A stretch of DNA of 64,000 nt from contig CAXXXS010000001.1 of assembly GCA_963665085.2 (NCBI GenBank), positions 1,612,001 through 1,676,000 of the forward strand. The letters run 5' to 3'. The DNA comes from G963665085 sp963665085. Lineage in GTDB: Bacteria; Bacteroidota; Bacteroidia; Bacteroidales; JAAAOM01. Below, one piece after another: positions 53,519 to 62,461 of the stretch (positions within the stretch are counted from its first letter, which is position 1; the number at the start of each line of letters is the position of its first letter). A program made the position numbers and the translations under genes. The notes beneath the pieces are model-generated. The model saw only the letters and a program-made list of their open reading frames with translations. It searched no databases and was not told the origin of the DNA.

Positions 53519-55181
53519 CCTTAAATCCGCAGATTAATAATTTGGAATAGAAAAAACTCTTATTTATCATTATTTTCAGGGAAAACTACTGCATTTCGAG
53601 TATGTTATAAAAGCTTACTGGTATAATTTTATTTTCAAGAAGCAATTTTTGGGTATCTAGCCTTTATTATTGTTATATATATGTAGGCTACCAATCGTTG
53701 CTAGTATACAATCCTGATATACAGATATTTAGTTTTTACACATGAATGCAGTTTTCCCAAGCCTTATTAAAATATTTGTCTGTTAATCAAGCAACAATAG
53801 GTGATATTGTTTTGTGGAAAACAGCTTCAAAATATGCTGTCGTCCACGTTTTATCCATTTTGAAGGGACCACCATAAACCGGAATATAAACTTCTTTAAT
53901 CTGAAGTTTGGTTTGATAAAATCTAATTTGGCACTAAGGAAGTTTGTCAGGAAATGAAACATATTTCGGCAAATTGCCATCAATATTAAGAATACCGTAT
54001 TTTCATGAAGAAAAGAGAATGGCATTTTTTTCCATAAAAAGTCATTGTTCATTTCATCGAACAGACGTTCGCTTTCACCCCTATCGTTGTAGAACAGGAT
54101 CACTTCCAAATCAGACATCAGCGGTTCATTGGTCATAATAGCCCTGTATTTAAAATCATCGCCGGTAAAAAGGTCTGTTTGTCCATCGCTGTTCTTTTCC
54201 CTACTGATTACATAGCGGTAAGTTTTTTCTTGGCCAAAGGGGGCGTACCAGATTGATGCTACTTGATATTTCTTAAAGCCTATTTCTACTTCTTGCCATG
54301 TTCCGATTTGTTTTATTTCATCATACAAAGAGGCACAACGTTGCGCCCTGATAAAAAAGTATTGGCTATTGGATTCTATCACGGGAAGGACTTCTTTGTC
54401 GAAAGAGCCACAGTCCATACGGCTGTACTTTGGTTTTATCCCAAATTCTTTTAAAATGCCATATGCATTTTCAAGTGTCTGTTCCTGTTTGTATTTTACA
54501 TTGTTGTTCCCGTTTCTGTTTTCAATATAAACCGGGTGGTTCCCTATAGTTGCAATGCCCGGGAAATATCCATCGTCCTTCTTATAACTGCGTTTAGAAT
54601 CGTATTTCCCTGTGGGGATAAACTGGTTGTCGTAATCAAATATATAATTGTCAGTATTGGCAGAAAGTTGTTTTGTCTTGACCAACAACTGGACCATAAG
54701 CCTATTAAGGTTTAGGTTGATATTGAAGTCGTGCTCAATATTCCCTTTTGATATAAATGTTTCCTTTTCGGTTGACAGTTCTTTTTGCATACGCAGCAAT
54801 GTATCTGCAGAACATACCTTAAACTCTTTTACTTGTTCGAGCTCATCGCGTAAGTGTTCTGTGATATCCTCTGCACACCCGCCTCCACATAAAACAAGTA
54901 AAAAATATGAACGGACTAAATCACTATAACTGTATTCTGCTCGTATGCCCCTACTGCCAAGGCTTTCGTCAATAGTTTTATATAGATTTGCGTTCTTGAT
55001 TATTTCATCAGCGAAATTTATTCCGCCAAAAGACTTGATATTTTCTTTAGAATATGTAATTTTCATCAGCTACGATGTTTTGCACCTAAATAGGTGAAAA
55101 CATTTTAATCGGCAATGCTTTGAATGATTTTATTTTTCAAGGCTTGCCGATTTTTAACTATTTTTTGATGCGGATTTAAGG
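53519..55181 (-). mobile_element. Complete IS1380-family insertion sequence, 1663 bp
   Basis: Terminal inverted repeats CCTTAAATCCGCA (53519-53531) and TGCGGATTTAAGG (55169-55181) bound the element. The direct repeat TATAC lies on both sides (53514-53518 and 55182-55186) as target duplication. CC/GG ends and a length near 1.7 kb fit the IS1380 family. Deleting the element with one repeat copy restores the reading frame of the host PHP gene, which proves the borders. Confidence 0.93.
53783..55066 (-). CDS. IS1380-family transposase, 427 aa
   Basis: This DDE transposase of IS1380 type has LVLCGGGCAEDITEHLR, VCSADTLLRM, the first Asp in IFDYDNQFIPTGKYDS, GYFPGIATIG, YNDRGESERLFDEMNNDF with the catalytic Glu, and the C-terminal RFMVVPSKWIKRGRQ. 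The frame is intact, so the element may still be active. The ATG at 55066 lies 103 bp inside the right end. Confidence 0.95.
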   Translation of the reverse strand: MKITYSKENIKSFGGINFADEIIKNANLYKTIDESLGSRGIRAEYSYSDLVRSYFLLVLCGGGCAEDITEHLRDELEQVKEFKVCSADTLLRMQKELSTEKETFISKGNIEHDFNINLNLNRLMVQLLVKTKQLSANTDNYIFDYDNQFIPTGKYDSKRSYKKDDGYFPGIATIGNHPVYIENRNGNNNVKYKQEQTLENAYGILKEFGIKPKYSRMDCGSFDKEVLPVIESNSQYFFIRAQRCASLYDEIKQIGTWQEVEIGFKKYQVASIWYAPFGQEKTYRYVISREKNSDGQTDLFTGDDFKYRAIMTNEPLMSDLEVILFYNDRGESERLFDEMNNDFLWKKMPFSFLHENTVFLILMAICRNMFHFLTNFLSAKLDFIKPNFRLKKFIFRFMVVPSKWIKRGRQHILKLFSTKQYHLLLLD

Positions 55182-55346
55182 TATACTCATAACTTGTTTA
55201 AGTGTAAACTCATTGGTCAAGTGTACATGTAAATCCATTAAAGGAAAATTATAGTCATAAGCATTACTTGTTGAACTTAATAAGGGTGATACGGTTACTG
55301 CACCTAAAGCAATACCGGAGTTTTTAATGAAGGTTCGTCGTTTCAT
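55182..55346 (-). pseudogene. 5' part of the split PHP-domain hydrolase gene
   Basis: From the ATG at 55346 the product is MKRRTFIKNSGIALGAV, a twin-arginine signal, then PLMDLHVHLTNEFTLK with the DLHVH metal motif of PHP/amidohydrolase folds. It stops exactly at the IS border after 55 codons. Joined to base 53513 it continues in frame, which confirms a single ancestral gene. The intact product would be a Tat-exported metal-dependent phosphoesterase or amidohydrolase. Confidence 0.88.
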
Positions 55347-55740
55347 AATGTTGATTTAAGATATATTAATACTAAAAATAAAACTTGTATCTATGTTTAT
55401 ATTTAAATCTAAGATTATTAAGAAAGTAATTATTCATGGTAGTCTGTGTAAATATTAATTAAAGGCGTTTCAATTTACACGTAACATCCTTACAAAATGT
55501 TTGCCAACAATATAAGTATCTCTAATATAATATTTAAACAACCAATGATGCCCAAACACAATAATATATAAGCTGTTGTTAGAAGTTGATTTCGTGTTAT
55601 AGTCTCCTAAGTTCGATGGGTTTTATTTTTAAAGATTAGCAATAAACAAATTCAGCATATTCCTCAAATGTGCCTGCAAAAAAAGATTAAGTATATTTGG
55701 CCTTGTATAAAATTTAACAGACCTAAATCTATATTGAGAT
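55347..55740. other. AT-rich intergenic region with one promoter candidate
   Basis: No gene is recognised. TATATTTG at 55692-55699 fits a Bacteroidota -7 element on the + strand, 41 bp before the AsmA-like start. The short frame at 55668-55943 overlaps the real gene and is not credible. Confidence 0.4.
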
Positions 55741-58728
55741 ATGAGAAAATTTTGGAAAATTTTAAAATATCTTATCCTATCAATAATAGCATTTTTGCTT
55801 GTACTAACTATTACTGCAAAATTAACCGAAAATACAATTACAGATTTTGTAACCGAAAAAATCAGTCAATCAATAACTGCACCTATAACTATCGACGATG
55901 CCTCATTTACCCTTATTCGCCGTTTCCCGCTTTCTACGATTGAATTTAAAGGTATTAACATGGGAACTCAAATTTGCGAAATTGATTCGTTACAAACTTC
56001 TAATCACTGCGACACATTGGCGAGTATTGAACAATTGTTTGTGTCGGTTAGGTCAAAAGAACTTTTAAAAAAAAAGATAGAAATTGTAAAAATTGAAATT
56101 AAGGATGCTACATTAAACTACTATACCGATAGTCTGGGAAAAAGTAATATTGATTTTTTAATTGACACCACAGCAACAGAAAAAGATACTTCAGAAGCAG
56201 CCCCGTTAAACCTGGCTTTAAACCAGCTATTGCTGAAAAATATTCAGTTTAATTATATAGATGATAAACTAAAGGCTTCTGCCCGTGCAACTATTCCTGA
56301 AATAGAATTATCCGGGTTTATTAGCGAAAATAACTATGAAGGAAAAATTACCGGGGACTTATTAATCGCTAATTGCGCCTTCCAGGAAACGCCGGTAAAC
56401 AAAATGGACTTAGCTACATTAAAACTTGACCTCGACTACCTTCACGATTCGGTCTTTCTTAACAAAATGGAAATAACAACCGAAGGTGCTAATTTTAATA
56501 TTACCGGAAATATACTTTTGAAAGATAAAATCCCCGGAGACATTAACATAGCCGGAAAAAACCTGGAATTAAAAAATCTGGTAAAATATGTTCCCAACAA
56601 TTTACTTGAAGATTATGGATTAAGTCAACTCGATGGTACATTTAATTTTAATGCAACTATAGAGGGCGAACTTGCTGACACCATTTTACCGCAGGTAACT
56701 TCTGATTTTGTATTTGAAAATGGTACCGTTAAATACTTCGATTATCCATTAATCAGGAAAATATTCTTAAGAGGAAATGCAACCAACGGCTTTCTGCGAA
56801 ATAATAAAACTACACAGGCAACGATTAAAACGTTACAATTCGAAACAAAAGAAAGTTCAGGAATAATATCAGCATCATTTCAAAATCTAAATCAGATAAA
56901 ATATAAAGTCCAAAGTAAATTAGATTTAAATCTCAATGACTTTACTGAATTCGCACCCGATACTTTGATCGAATACATGAATGGCCATGTTAATGTAGTA
57001 TTGGCTACAGAAGGCGAACTTCCGGACTCTATCGATTCTACTTTTACTGATTACTTATTGGCAAATACCCGATTTAACATCACGACAAATAACGTGAATA
57101 TCGGATATGTTCCTGACATGAAAATTGATTCGATTAATAGCTCCATCATCTATGAACCTTTTCATATTTCAGTAAATAATTTAAAGCTAATGCTCCCGGC
57201 CTACAATCTTACAATCGACGATAGCAACCTTGATGCTAATTTCTCTGGAAGTATTTTGGTGCCGGATTCCATGAATATTAAAATTGAATCGATGGATATT
57301 AAGACTCCCGGGTCGTTTTTTAGGACATCAACATCGCTTAGTAATCTTAAGAGACCTACGTTTTACACAAATACCCACCTTGATTTAGGAATAAACGAAT
57401 GGCTCTCCTTTTTTCCTGATTCACTAATAAACAACATGACGGGAAATGTATTAATGGATTTAAAATCGTCAGGAACTGTAAACCTGGATTCAATTTCGGA
57501 GGAGCAAATTTTCCCTATCATTTTTAATAACAGTATTGTTTCTCTAAATCTCAATAAGCTAACGCTCGACATGACTGATACGCTAATGAACATGAATGAA
57601 ATCTCGGGAAATATTTCGCTAATAGACGGAACGCTTAATGTTAACAAATTAAAAGGCGAATACATGAACGTTCCCTGGCGTATAGACTCAACATCTGTCG
57701 GGAATCTTTATCCTGCTTATTTTCTCAAAACCACCGACACTCTTAAAGTAGATACCCGTCTGTATCTGGGGGATATCGACTATTCTGCTTTTGCCTCATT
57801 GTTAGTTACTGACTCAACAGAAATATCAGAAGACGACTCGATAACAAATACCACCACAGAAATTTTTATTCCGGCTTACGAGATAAAAGGTAAAGTAAAT
57901 ATCAATAGTGTAACTTACGGAAAAGCCCTATTAAATAATATCTCCTCAAAATTCAAAGTTAAGAACGATTTGTATATTGCCGAGCAGCTTAAATTCGAAG
58001 GTTTCGATGGAAAAATGAATTCATCGATAAAATATTATACCGATGAAAATGATCTTACCACGATTAATATGATGAACAATATCGAAAGTATGGATATTAA
58101 AAAATTACTTTACGATTTCGATGATTTTCACCAAAGCGATATTACCCACGAAAATATTTCGGGACTTATTACTTCAGAAACGCATAGCTTAATAAAAATG
58201 CTTGGTGATTCGGTGCTTCAAGATGAAATAAGATTAAGTGGAGATTTTACCATCGAAAACGGGGGAATATACGATTATGCTCCTTTACGTGAACTGCCAA
58301 AAATTACCAGCCTCGACGAACTGGATAAGATCGAATTCAAAACATTTAATACGAATGTCTTTATAATTCAAGGCGGGATATATGTACCCAAAACGTATAT
58401 TTCAAGCACCGCATTCGATATCTCAGCTTTTGGCATGCAAAAATTCAATGACGATTACGAATACCACCTACAGTTACACCTGCAAGATCTTTTAATGGGA
58501 AAATCAAAAAAGCTTAAAAAAGAACAAGCTAAACTGGGAGATGAAGCAGGAAATGATAATCGTTCTACCAGAGATATTATTTCAGAAATGAAAAACGGAA
58601 AACCGAGTACAAGATTAGATAATAAAGATTCGAAAAATGAAATGGGGCGTACCATAAAAGTCCAGGAAACACTTTTAAATTTAAAATTTTATCCAAAAAT
58701 AGTTGTTTACGACACTGGTGTAAAATAA
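55741..58728 (+). CDS. AsmA-family envelope protein, 995 aa
   Basis: An N-terminal membrane helix (about 10-28) is followed by ITAPITIDDASFTLIRRFP, the AsmA opening that leads into LSTIEFKGINM. The rest is a long repetitive beta structure with many GNILLKDKIPGDINI-like strands, and a C-terminal AsmA_2-like part (SGDFTIENGGIYDYAPL, then FNTNVFIIQGGIYVPKTYIS). Such proteins span the periplasm and are thought to move lipids between membranes. Length is in the usual 800-1100 range. Confidence 0.88.
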   Translation: MRKFWKILKYLILSIIAFLLVLTITAKLTENTITDFVTEKISQSITAPITIDDASFTLIRRFPLSTIEFKGINMGTQICEIDSLQTSNHCDTLASIEQLFVSVRSKELLKKKIEIVKIEIKDATLNYYTDSLGKSNIDFLIDTTATEKDTSEAAPLNLALNQLLLKNIQFNYIDDKLKASARATIPEIELSGFISENNYEGKITGDLLIANCAFQETPVNKMDLATLKLDLDYLHDSVFLNKMEITTEGANFNITGNILLKDKIPGDINIAGKNLELKNLVKYVPNNLLEDYGLSQLDGTFNFNATIEGELADTILPQVTSDFVFENGTVKYFDYPLIRKIFLRGNATNGFLRNNKTTQATIKTLQFETKESSGIISASFQNLNQIKYKVQSKLDLNLNDFTEFAPDTLIEYMNGHVNVVLATEGELPDSIDSTFTDYLLANTRFNITTNNVNIGYVPDMKIDSINSSIIYEPFHISVNNLKLMLPAYNLTIDDSNLDANFSGSILVPDSMNIKIESMDIKTPGSFFRTSTSLSNLKRPTFYTNTHLDLGINEWLSFFPDSLINNMTGNVLMDLKSSGTVNLDSISEEQIFPIIFNNSIVSLNLNKLTLDMTDTLMNMNEISGNISLIDGTLNVNKLKGEYMNVPWRIDSTSVGNLYPAYFLKTTDTLKVDTRLYLGDIDYSAFASLLVTDSTEISEDDSITNTTTEIFIPAYEIKGKVNINSVTYGKALLNNISSKFKVKNDLYIAEQLKFEGFDGKMNSSIKYYTDENDLTTINMMNNIESMDIKKLLYDFDDFHQSDITHENISGLITSETHSLIKMLGDSVLQDEIRLSGDFTIENGGIYDYAPLRELPKITSLDELDKIEFKTFNTNVFIIQGGIYVPKTYISSTAFDISAFGMQKFNDDYEYHLQLHLQDLLMGKSKKLKKEQAKLGDEAGNDNRSTRDIISEMKNGKPSTRLDNKDSKNEMGRTIKVQETLLNLKFYPKIVVYDTGVK

Positions 58729-58741
58729 TCCCAACTTAATC

Positions 58742-58772
58742 AAGGATTTTATATAATCATTTTCAAATCCTT
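58742..58772 (+). terminator. Terminator after the AsmA-like gene
   Basis: AAGGATTT (58742-58749) pairs with AAATCCTT (58765-58772) and is followed by TTTG on the + strand. Confidence 0.75.
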
Positions 58773-58783
58773 TTTGTTATCAT

Positions 58784-58791
58784 TAAATTTG
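58784..58791 (+). promoter_or_regulatory. Candidate promoter element TAAATTTG for the Cys-rich lipoprotein
   Basis: TAAATTTG fits TAnnTTTG and lies 18 bp before the ATG at 58809. It comes directly after a terminator, which makes a separate promoter necessary. Confidence 0.45.
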
Positions 58792-58808
58792 GCACAAAAA
58801 TAAATACT

Positions 58809-59147
58809 ATGAAAAAGAAAATACTATATCTGGGACTTGCCTTATTTACTGCGACTTTCCTATTTGCAATCAGTTGTGAAGAAGATGACGATGAAACATG
58901 TGGAGAAGAAGAAATCTGTGATAATAAAACTGTATCAGCCTGTTGTTCAACCGATAATAATGGAGACTATACTTGTGTTTACAAATACAATGGCGTAGAA
59001 TATCCAGAAAGCGCAATAGACGATTTAGCTGATGTATTAGGATGCAGCTCAACAAAATCAACTGATTGTGACGGAGACAACGAATATGTAATTGCAGCTT
59101 TAGAAGAGTTGATGGAAAGTGTAAAATGTAATTGTAGCAAGGATTAA
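58809..59147 (+). CDS. Acidic Cys-rich lipoprotein, 112 aa
   Basis: The signal peptide ends in a lipobox FAISCEE. The mature part has ten Cys (C, CC, C, C, C, C, C and others in CKCNCS-like patterns) and a long acidic start (EEDDDETCGEEE). No family is recognised. It may bind metal or form disulfides, which would fit the convergent TlpA-like thioredoxin, whose stop overlaps its own by four bases. Confidence 0.72.
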   Translation: MKKKILYLGLALFTATFLFAISCEEDDDETCGEEEICDNKTVSACCSTDNNGDYTCVYKYNGVEYPESAIDDLADVLGCSSTKSTDCDGDNEYVIAALEELMESVKCNCSKD

Positions 59148-59665
59148 AAGAAGAAATATTTTTTCTTCTTCAACCGTCGGAGTTTTGATTCCAAAGCATC
59201 TCCCCGCGGGTTTACTGCTACAACAACTCCATTGCCATCTATTAAATAACTTAGTGGAATTGATTTAATTCCGTATTCTTTGGCAATCGAACCTTTGAAT
59301 CCTTGTAAATCGCTTACATGGTATGGCCATATCAACGAATCTTTTTTAACAATTGATTCCCACATTTTTTTATCGGTGTCGAGCGAAATACTAAAAACAG
59401 TAAAACCTTCTCCATTTTCAAAACTTTCGTCTTTATATTCTTTATAAACTTTTGCAATGATAGGATTTTCTCTCCGACACGGCGCACACCATCCGGCCCA
59501 AAAATCGACCAACACCATTTCCCCATTTAATGAGGATAACCGAATCTCGTTCCCGTTGATACCGGATGCGACTATATCAGGCAATTTATCACCAACCTCA
59601 AATATTTGCCCGTTCACTGTTGTTATAAAAAAAAACGAGAAAAATATATTTAGTAAGCTTTTCAT
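59144..59665 (-). CDS. TlpA/ResA-type exported thioredoxin, 173 aa
   Basis: The signal peptide is LLNIFFSFFFITTVNG. The redox motif WCAPC sits in VDFWAGWCAPCRRENP, with the cis-Pro in KSIPLSYLI and the AhpC/TSA-type start DIVASGINGNEIRLSSL. The length is normal. It probably reduces disulfides in the periplasm. The gene is convergent with the Cys-rich lipoprotein gene. Confidence 0.9.
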   Translation of the reverse strand: MKSLLNIFFSFFFITTVNGQIFEVGDKLPDIVASGINGNEIRLSSLNGEMVLVDFWAGWCAPCRRENPIIAKVYKEYKDESFENGEGFTVFSISLDTDKKMWESIVKKDSLIWPYHVSDLQGFKGSIAKEYGIKSIPLSYLIDGNGVVVAVNPRGDALESKLRRLKKKKYFFF

Positions 59666-59835
59666 AGTCTATTTTTATTTTATGTTAAAGCCACTTCTGT
59701 TTATCAAAGAAAAAACAAATTAATATTATATAACAATCCTTCATCGAAAAATGTATAGGAACTTCTGTGGTGCTTTAGTTTACTCATATTACAATATCAC
59801 TCCCAATTGTTTTATACTGCATATTATGTTTTTTG

Positions 59836-60010
59836 TTATTGTCCTTCCAACATTCTTATTAAATCTTCATTAGTATAAAAAATTTCTACTCCATCTTTTC
59901 TGGGTGTAAGTATTTTTTAATAGACTAATTCATTCATATATTTTGTTAATGTTGTTCTTGAAGTTTTTCCAATTATTTTGCCAATCAGACTGGGCTTAAT
60001 GTGTGGTTGA
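59836..60010 (-). pseudogene. Relic of a Fic-family protein C-terminus
   Basis: On the minus strand the frame reads LSKGLLSQPH, then GKTSRTTLTKYMNELVY, a stop, and KILTPRKDGVEIFYTNEDLIRML. This is the winged-helix tail of Fic/DOC proteins, with the usual ...LGIL..KDG..... pattern. The rest of the gene is missing and the frame holds at least one stop. It is a dead fragment. Confidence 0.5.
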
Positions 60011-60120
60011 CTCAACAGTCCCTTACTCAATTAATACTGATTAGTGAACATTTCAAACTGTCTATTATGACATGACGTGGATACACTTTCGCTAATCCAT
60101 ACTAAACGGGGGAGGATTTA

Positions 60121-60591
60121 CTATAAAAGTCTAAATCCGTTAAAATAATTTTTCGTATTTATATGTACGTTTTCATTATTGAGCAATTCCTCTTTGCTTG
60201 CCCACCAGTAATCGGCATGTTGTTCTTTAGGCAAGGTATTTAAATTGCTTTCTAGATCTATCTGAAAACCGTGGACGATATAATGTGTGGTACCAATTTC
60301 AGAATCGTTAAAGTAATTGTCGTTTGGGTAAATATGTTCATATAAACCCAAGTATTCAGCCTGTTTTAATTTAAACTCAATGCCCAGTTCTGCTGTTGTG
60401 ATACGGGAAAAAGCTTGTTCAATAGTTTCTCCTTTCTTTATTCTGCCTCCGGGAACAAACCAGGTATCCTTTGCAGGCTTGTTAGTGCGGTATCCAAGAA
60501 GATATTGTCCATTGATATTTTTCACAATTAAATCAATTGAAATTAAAGGGGTATTCTGAATTATTTGTTTAAAGTCTTTTTCTGAAAGCAT
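60121..60591 (-). CDS. GDP-mannose mannosyl hydrolase-like NUDIX protein, 156 aa
   Basis: The start MLSEKDFKQIIQNTPLISIDLI at 60591 is the family N-terminus; an upstream TTG would add three residues. Features are FVPGGRIKKGETIEQAF and a NUDIX box altered at the Glu positions, as is typical for the GDP-mannose mannosyl hydrolase group, and IGTTHYIVHGFQ. It would act on sugar nucleotides. No sugar cluster is adjacent. Confidence 0.83.
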   Translation of the reverse strand: MLSEKDFKQIIQNTPLISIDLIVKNINGQYLLGYRTNKPAKDTWFVPGGRIKKGETIEQAFSRITTAELGIEFKLKQAEYLGLYEHIYPNDNYFNDSEIGTTHYIVHGFQIDLESNLNTLPKEQHADYWWASKEELLNNENVHINTKNYFNGFRLL

Positions 60592-60600
60592 TCGTATCAA

Positions 60601-61005
60601 ATTTATATGAACTGTAAATTTAGTATTCTAATGACAACATCATTATTAAGATCGAAAATCTATACGATTTATTCTTTTTGGCAGCATCTACTACCTTACT
60701 TTAGGCAAAGGCAGTCAGCCCTCTTTAAAACATTTCAGATGCAATATCATTTTAGTGTTAAAAAAGTAGGTGTCCAAAAGGTAACTCAGACAGGTCCGGT
60801 GACTCTACTTGGCATCTTCAATTAATTGATTTGCAGTCTATCATAGTTCGAAGAACCTGACGGAGTTTACAATCGAATGACTTTTTGTACAGTCCCTACA
60901 AAATTAGACGTTAAAAAAAACACCCAACCGCTCACAGAATTGTAAGTTACAATTTATTATAAAACGATTTTTTAGTTAATCTTCAGTAAAAAAATCGTTT
61001 AATAG
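60601..61005. other. Intergenic region between the NUDIX gene and the DUF1566 genes
   Basis: A 72-codon frame at 60607-60825 has no family likeness. The only clear element is the hairpin at 60962-61000. I see no promoter that I would defend. Confidence 0.35.
60962..61000 (-). terminator. Hairpin after the DUF1566 genes
   Basis: AAACGATTTTTT (60962-60973) pairs with AAAAAAATCGTTT (60988-61000), with T runs within the stem on both strands. It starts five bases after the stop codon of the DUF1566 gene at 61006. Confidence 0.7.
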
Positions 61006-62277
61006 TTAAAAAGCCCGAATTGCACGCACATGGCGTTCATTGCTCTTATAGAAGAAGTCCCTGGTACCACTGGCGAAGTCTATCCCCCATGCGTTGTAGT
61101 TGTTGACTTCGTTAGAACTCCAATAGATGGTACTGTCGAAACCGCCAACCACATCTTTTTGCTGGTATAATAAATTAAGCTCATATTTTGAAGGTAAATA
61201 CCAGTCGCCAAAAGTAATTCCATTATCTATTACATAATAATTGGTACAGACTTTTGCAGCAAAATTCCCTGCCTGGTTATCTGCTATTTGAGTGGCTACA
61301 ATCATTACAGTATTCATAGCACCTGCATACAAGCCATTGTCTGAAACATTTGTTTCAGTACCCGTATATCTTTCAGTACCGTTATACCATTGTATGCCGG
61401 TACTTTGGTCTGTAGTTGCTGCTATTAAACCATGCTGGCCAGTTTCATCTAACCAGAAAATAACACCTCCCTGGTAGCTTTGTCCAATGGTAAGTGTTTT
61501 TTCATTTACCACATAAGGGCTTGCTGTGGTTCCGTCTCCTGTTATGGTTATATTGGTGCCGGCGGTTACTTTGGTTTCAGATCCGTCGGGTACAGCAGGT
61601 GTATTAATAAGTTCTGCATAGTCTCCATCCCATGCACTAAAAAAAGGATCGGTTTCAGCAGTGGTTTCGGCAGCAGGAAGTTTCACAAATCCGCCATTGC
61701 TTAAATAAATCGTATCATGGCTAATGGTTAATGCCTGTAGCTCGTTGGTCACAGAACTGTCAACTTCTGAAGTCAGGTAACTGGTAAATTGTCTTATCTG
61801 GCTTTCTCGTATCGAAATGCTTGTGCTTTTGTCCCATGCTTTAAAAACAGGGTCGGTTTCAGTTATTGTAAATGTTTCTGCTGTTCTTGCATGAAAAGCA
61901 TAAGGCACACTCAGCAATTGAGATGTTCTGGAAGTGGTATAGCTTGTTCCACCTGTAGGATCGGTTTCGGTTTTAATGAAATACGTCCCGTTTGCCCAGT
62001 CGATGTTTGCAAAACAGCCACTTACAATTACTCCTTCTCCAATTAATATACTTGCCAAACCATTGGCATTAGTACGTTTGATTTGAGTTTCCACATAAGC
62101 CGGTGTAGCATCGACAGAGCCTTGCAGAATGCTTATTTGCATTCTCACATAACGATTCGTCACTAATTGGTCGCTGCTGTTGCGGATTACTCTCTGGTAA
62201 CTAATTTTCAAAGGTGATTGAGAGAACACACTAGCTGTTATTAATACTGTGACTAGGATTGCAACTATTTTTTTCAT
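61006..62277 (-). CDS. DUF1566-type surface protein, copy 1, 423 aa
   Basis: The signal peptide is IVAILVTVLITASVFS. The N-terminal half has the SYQRVIRNSSDQLVTNR... pattern of Bacteroidota cell-surface proteins and a head-like repeat region. The C-terminal half has GQSYQGGVIFWLDETGQHG, FGDWYLPSKYEL and a final RHVRAIRAF, which mark DUF1566 (Lcl C-terminal-like, a fibrobacter/lectin fold). It is a tandem near-duplicate of the gene at 62462-63727. It has no type IX sorting tail of its own. Confidence 0.85.
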   Translation of the reverse strand: MKKIVAILVTVLITASVFSQSPLKISYQRVIRNSSDQLVTNRYVRMQISILQGSVDATPAYVETQIKRTNANGLASILIGEGVIVSGCFANIDWANGTYFIKTETDPTGGTSYTTSRTSQLLSVPYAFHARTAETFTITETDPVFKAWDKSTSISIRESQIRQFTSYLTSEVDSSVTNELQALTISHDTIYLSNGGFVKLPAAETTAETDPFFSAWDGDYAELINTPAVPDGSETKVTAGTNITITGDGTTASPYVVNEKTLTIGQSYQGGVIFWLDETGQHGLIAATTDQSTGIQWYNGTERYTGTETNVSDNGLYAGAMNTVMIVATQIADNQAGNFAAKVCTNYYVIDNGITFGDWYLPSKYELNLLYQQKDVVGGFDSTIYWSSNEVNNYNAWGIDFASGTRDFFYKSNERHVRAIRAF

Positions 62278-62461
62278 GTTATTTTTTTTTTACTCCTTTT
62301 AAGGTGTGATGTTCAGATGTTACTAAATGGCAGCAAATGCCACCAGGCAAGATTGGACGTTGCAAAAACAAACGCCCAACCGTTTTGATGTTTTGTTTAT
62401 GCGTAAATACTTTAAGCATCAGGGGATTTTAATACATAATCCGGGTTTAACAGATAAATTG

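Noticed and set aside
55668..55943. Small plus-strand gene of 91 codons
   Set aside because: It overlaps the AsmA-like start in another frame and has a composition typical of random AT-rich sequence.
60607..60825. Small plus-strand gene of 72 codons
   Set aside because: No signal, motif or neighbour supports it.
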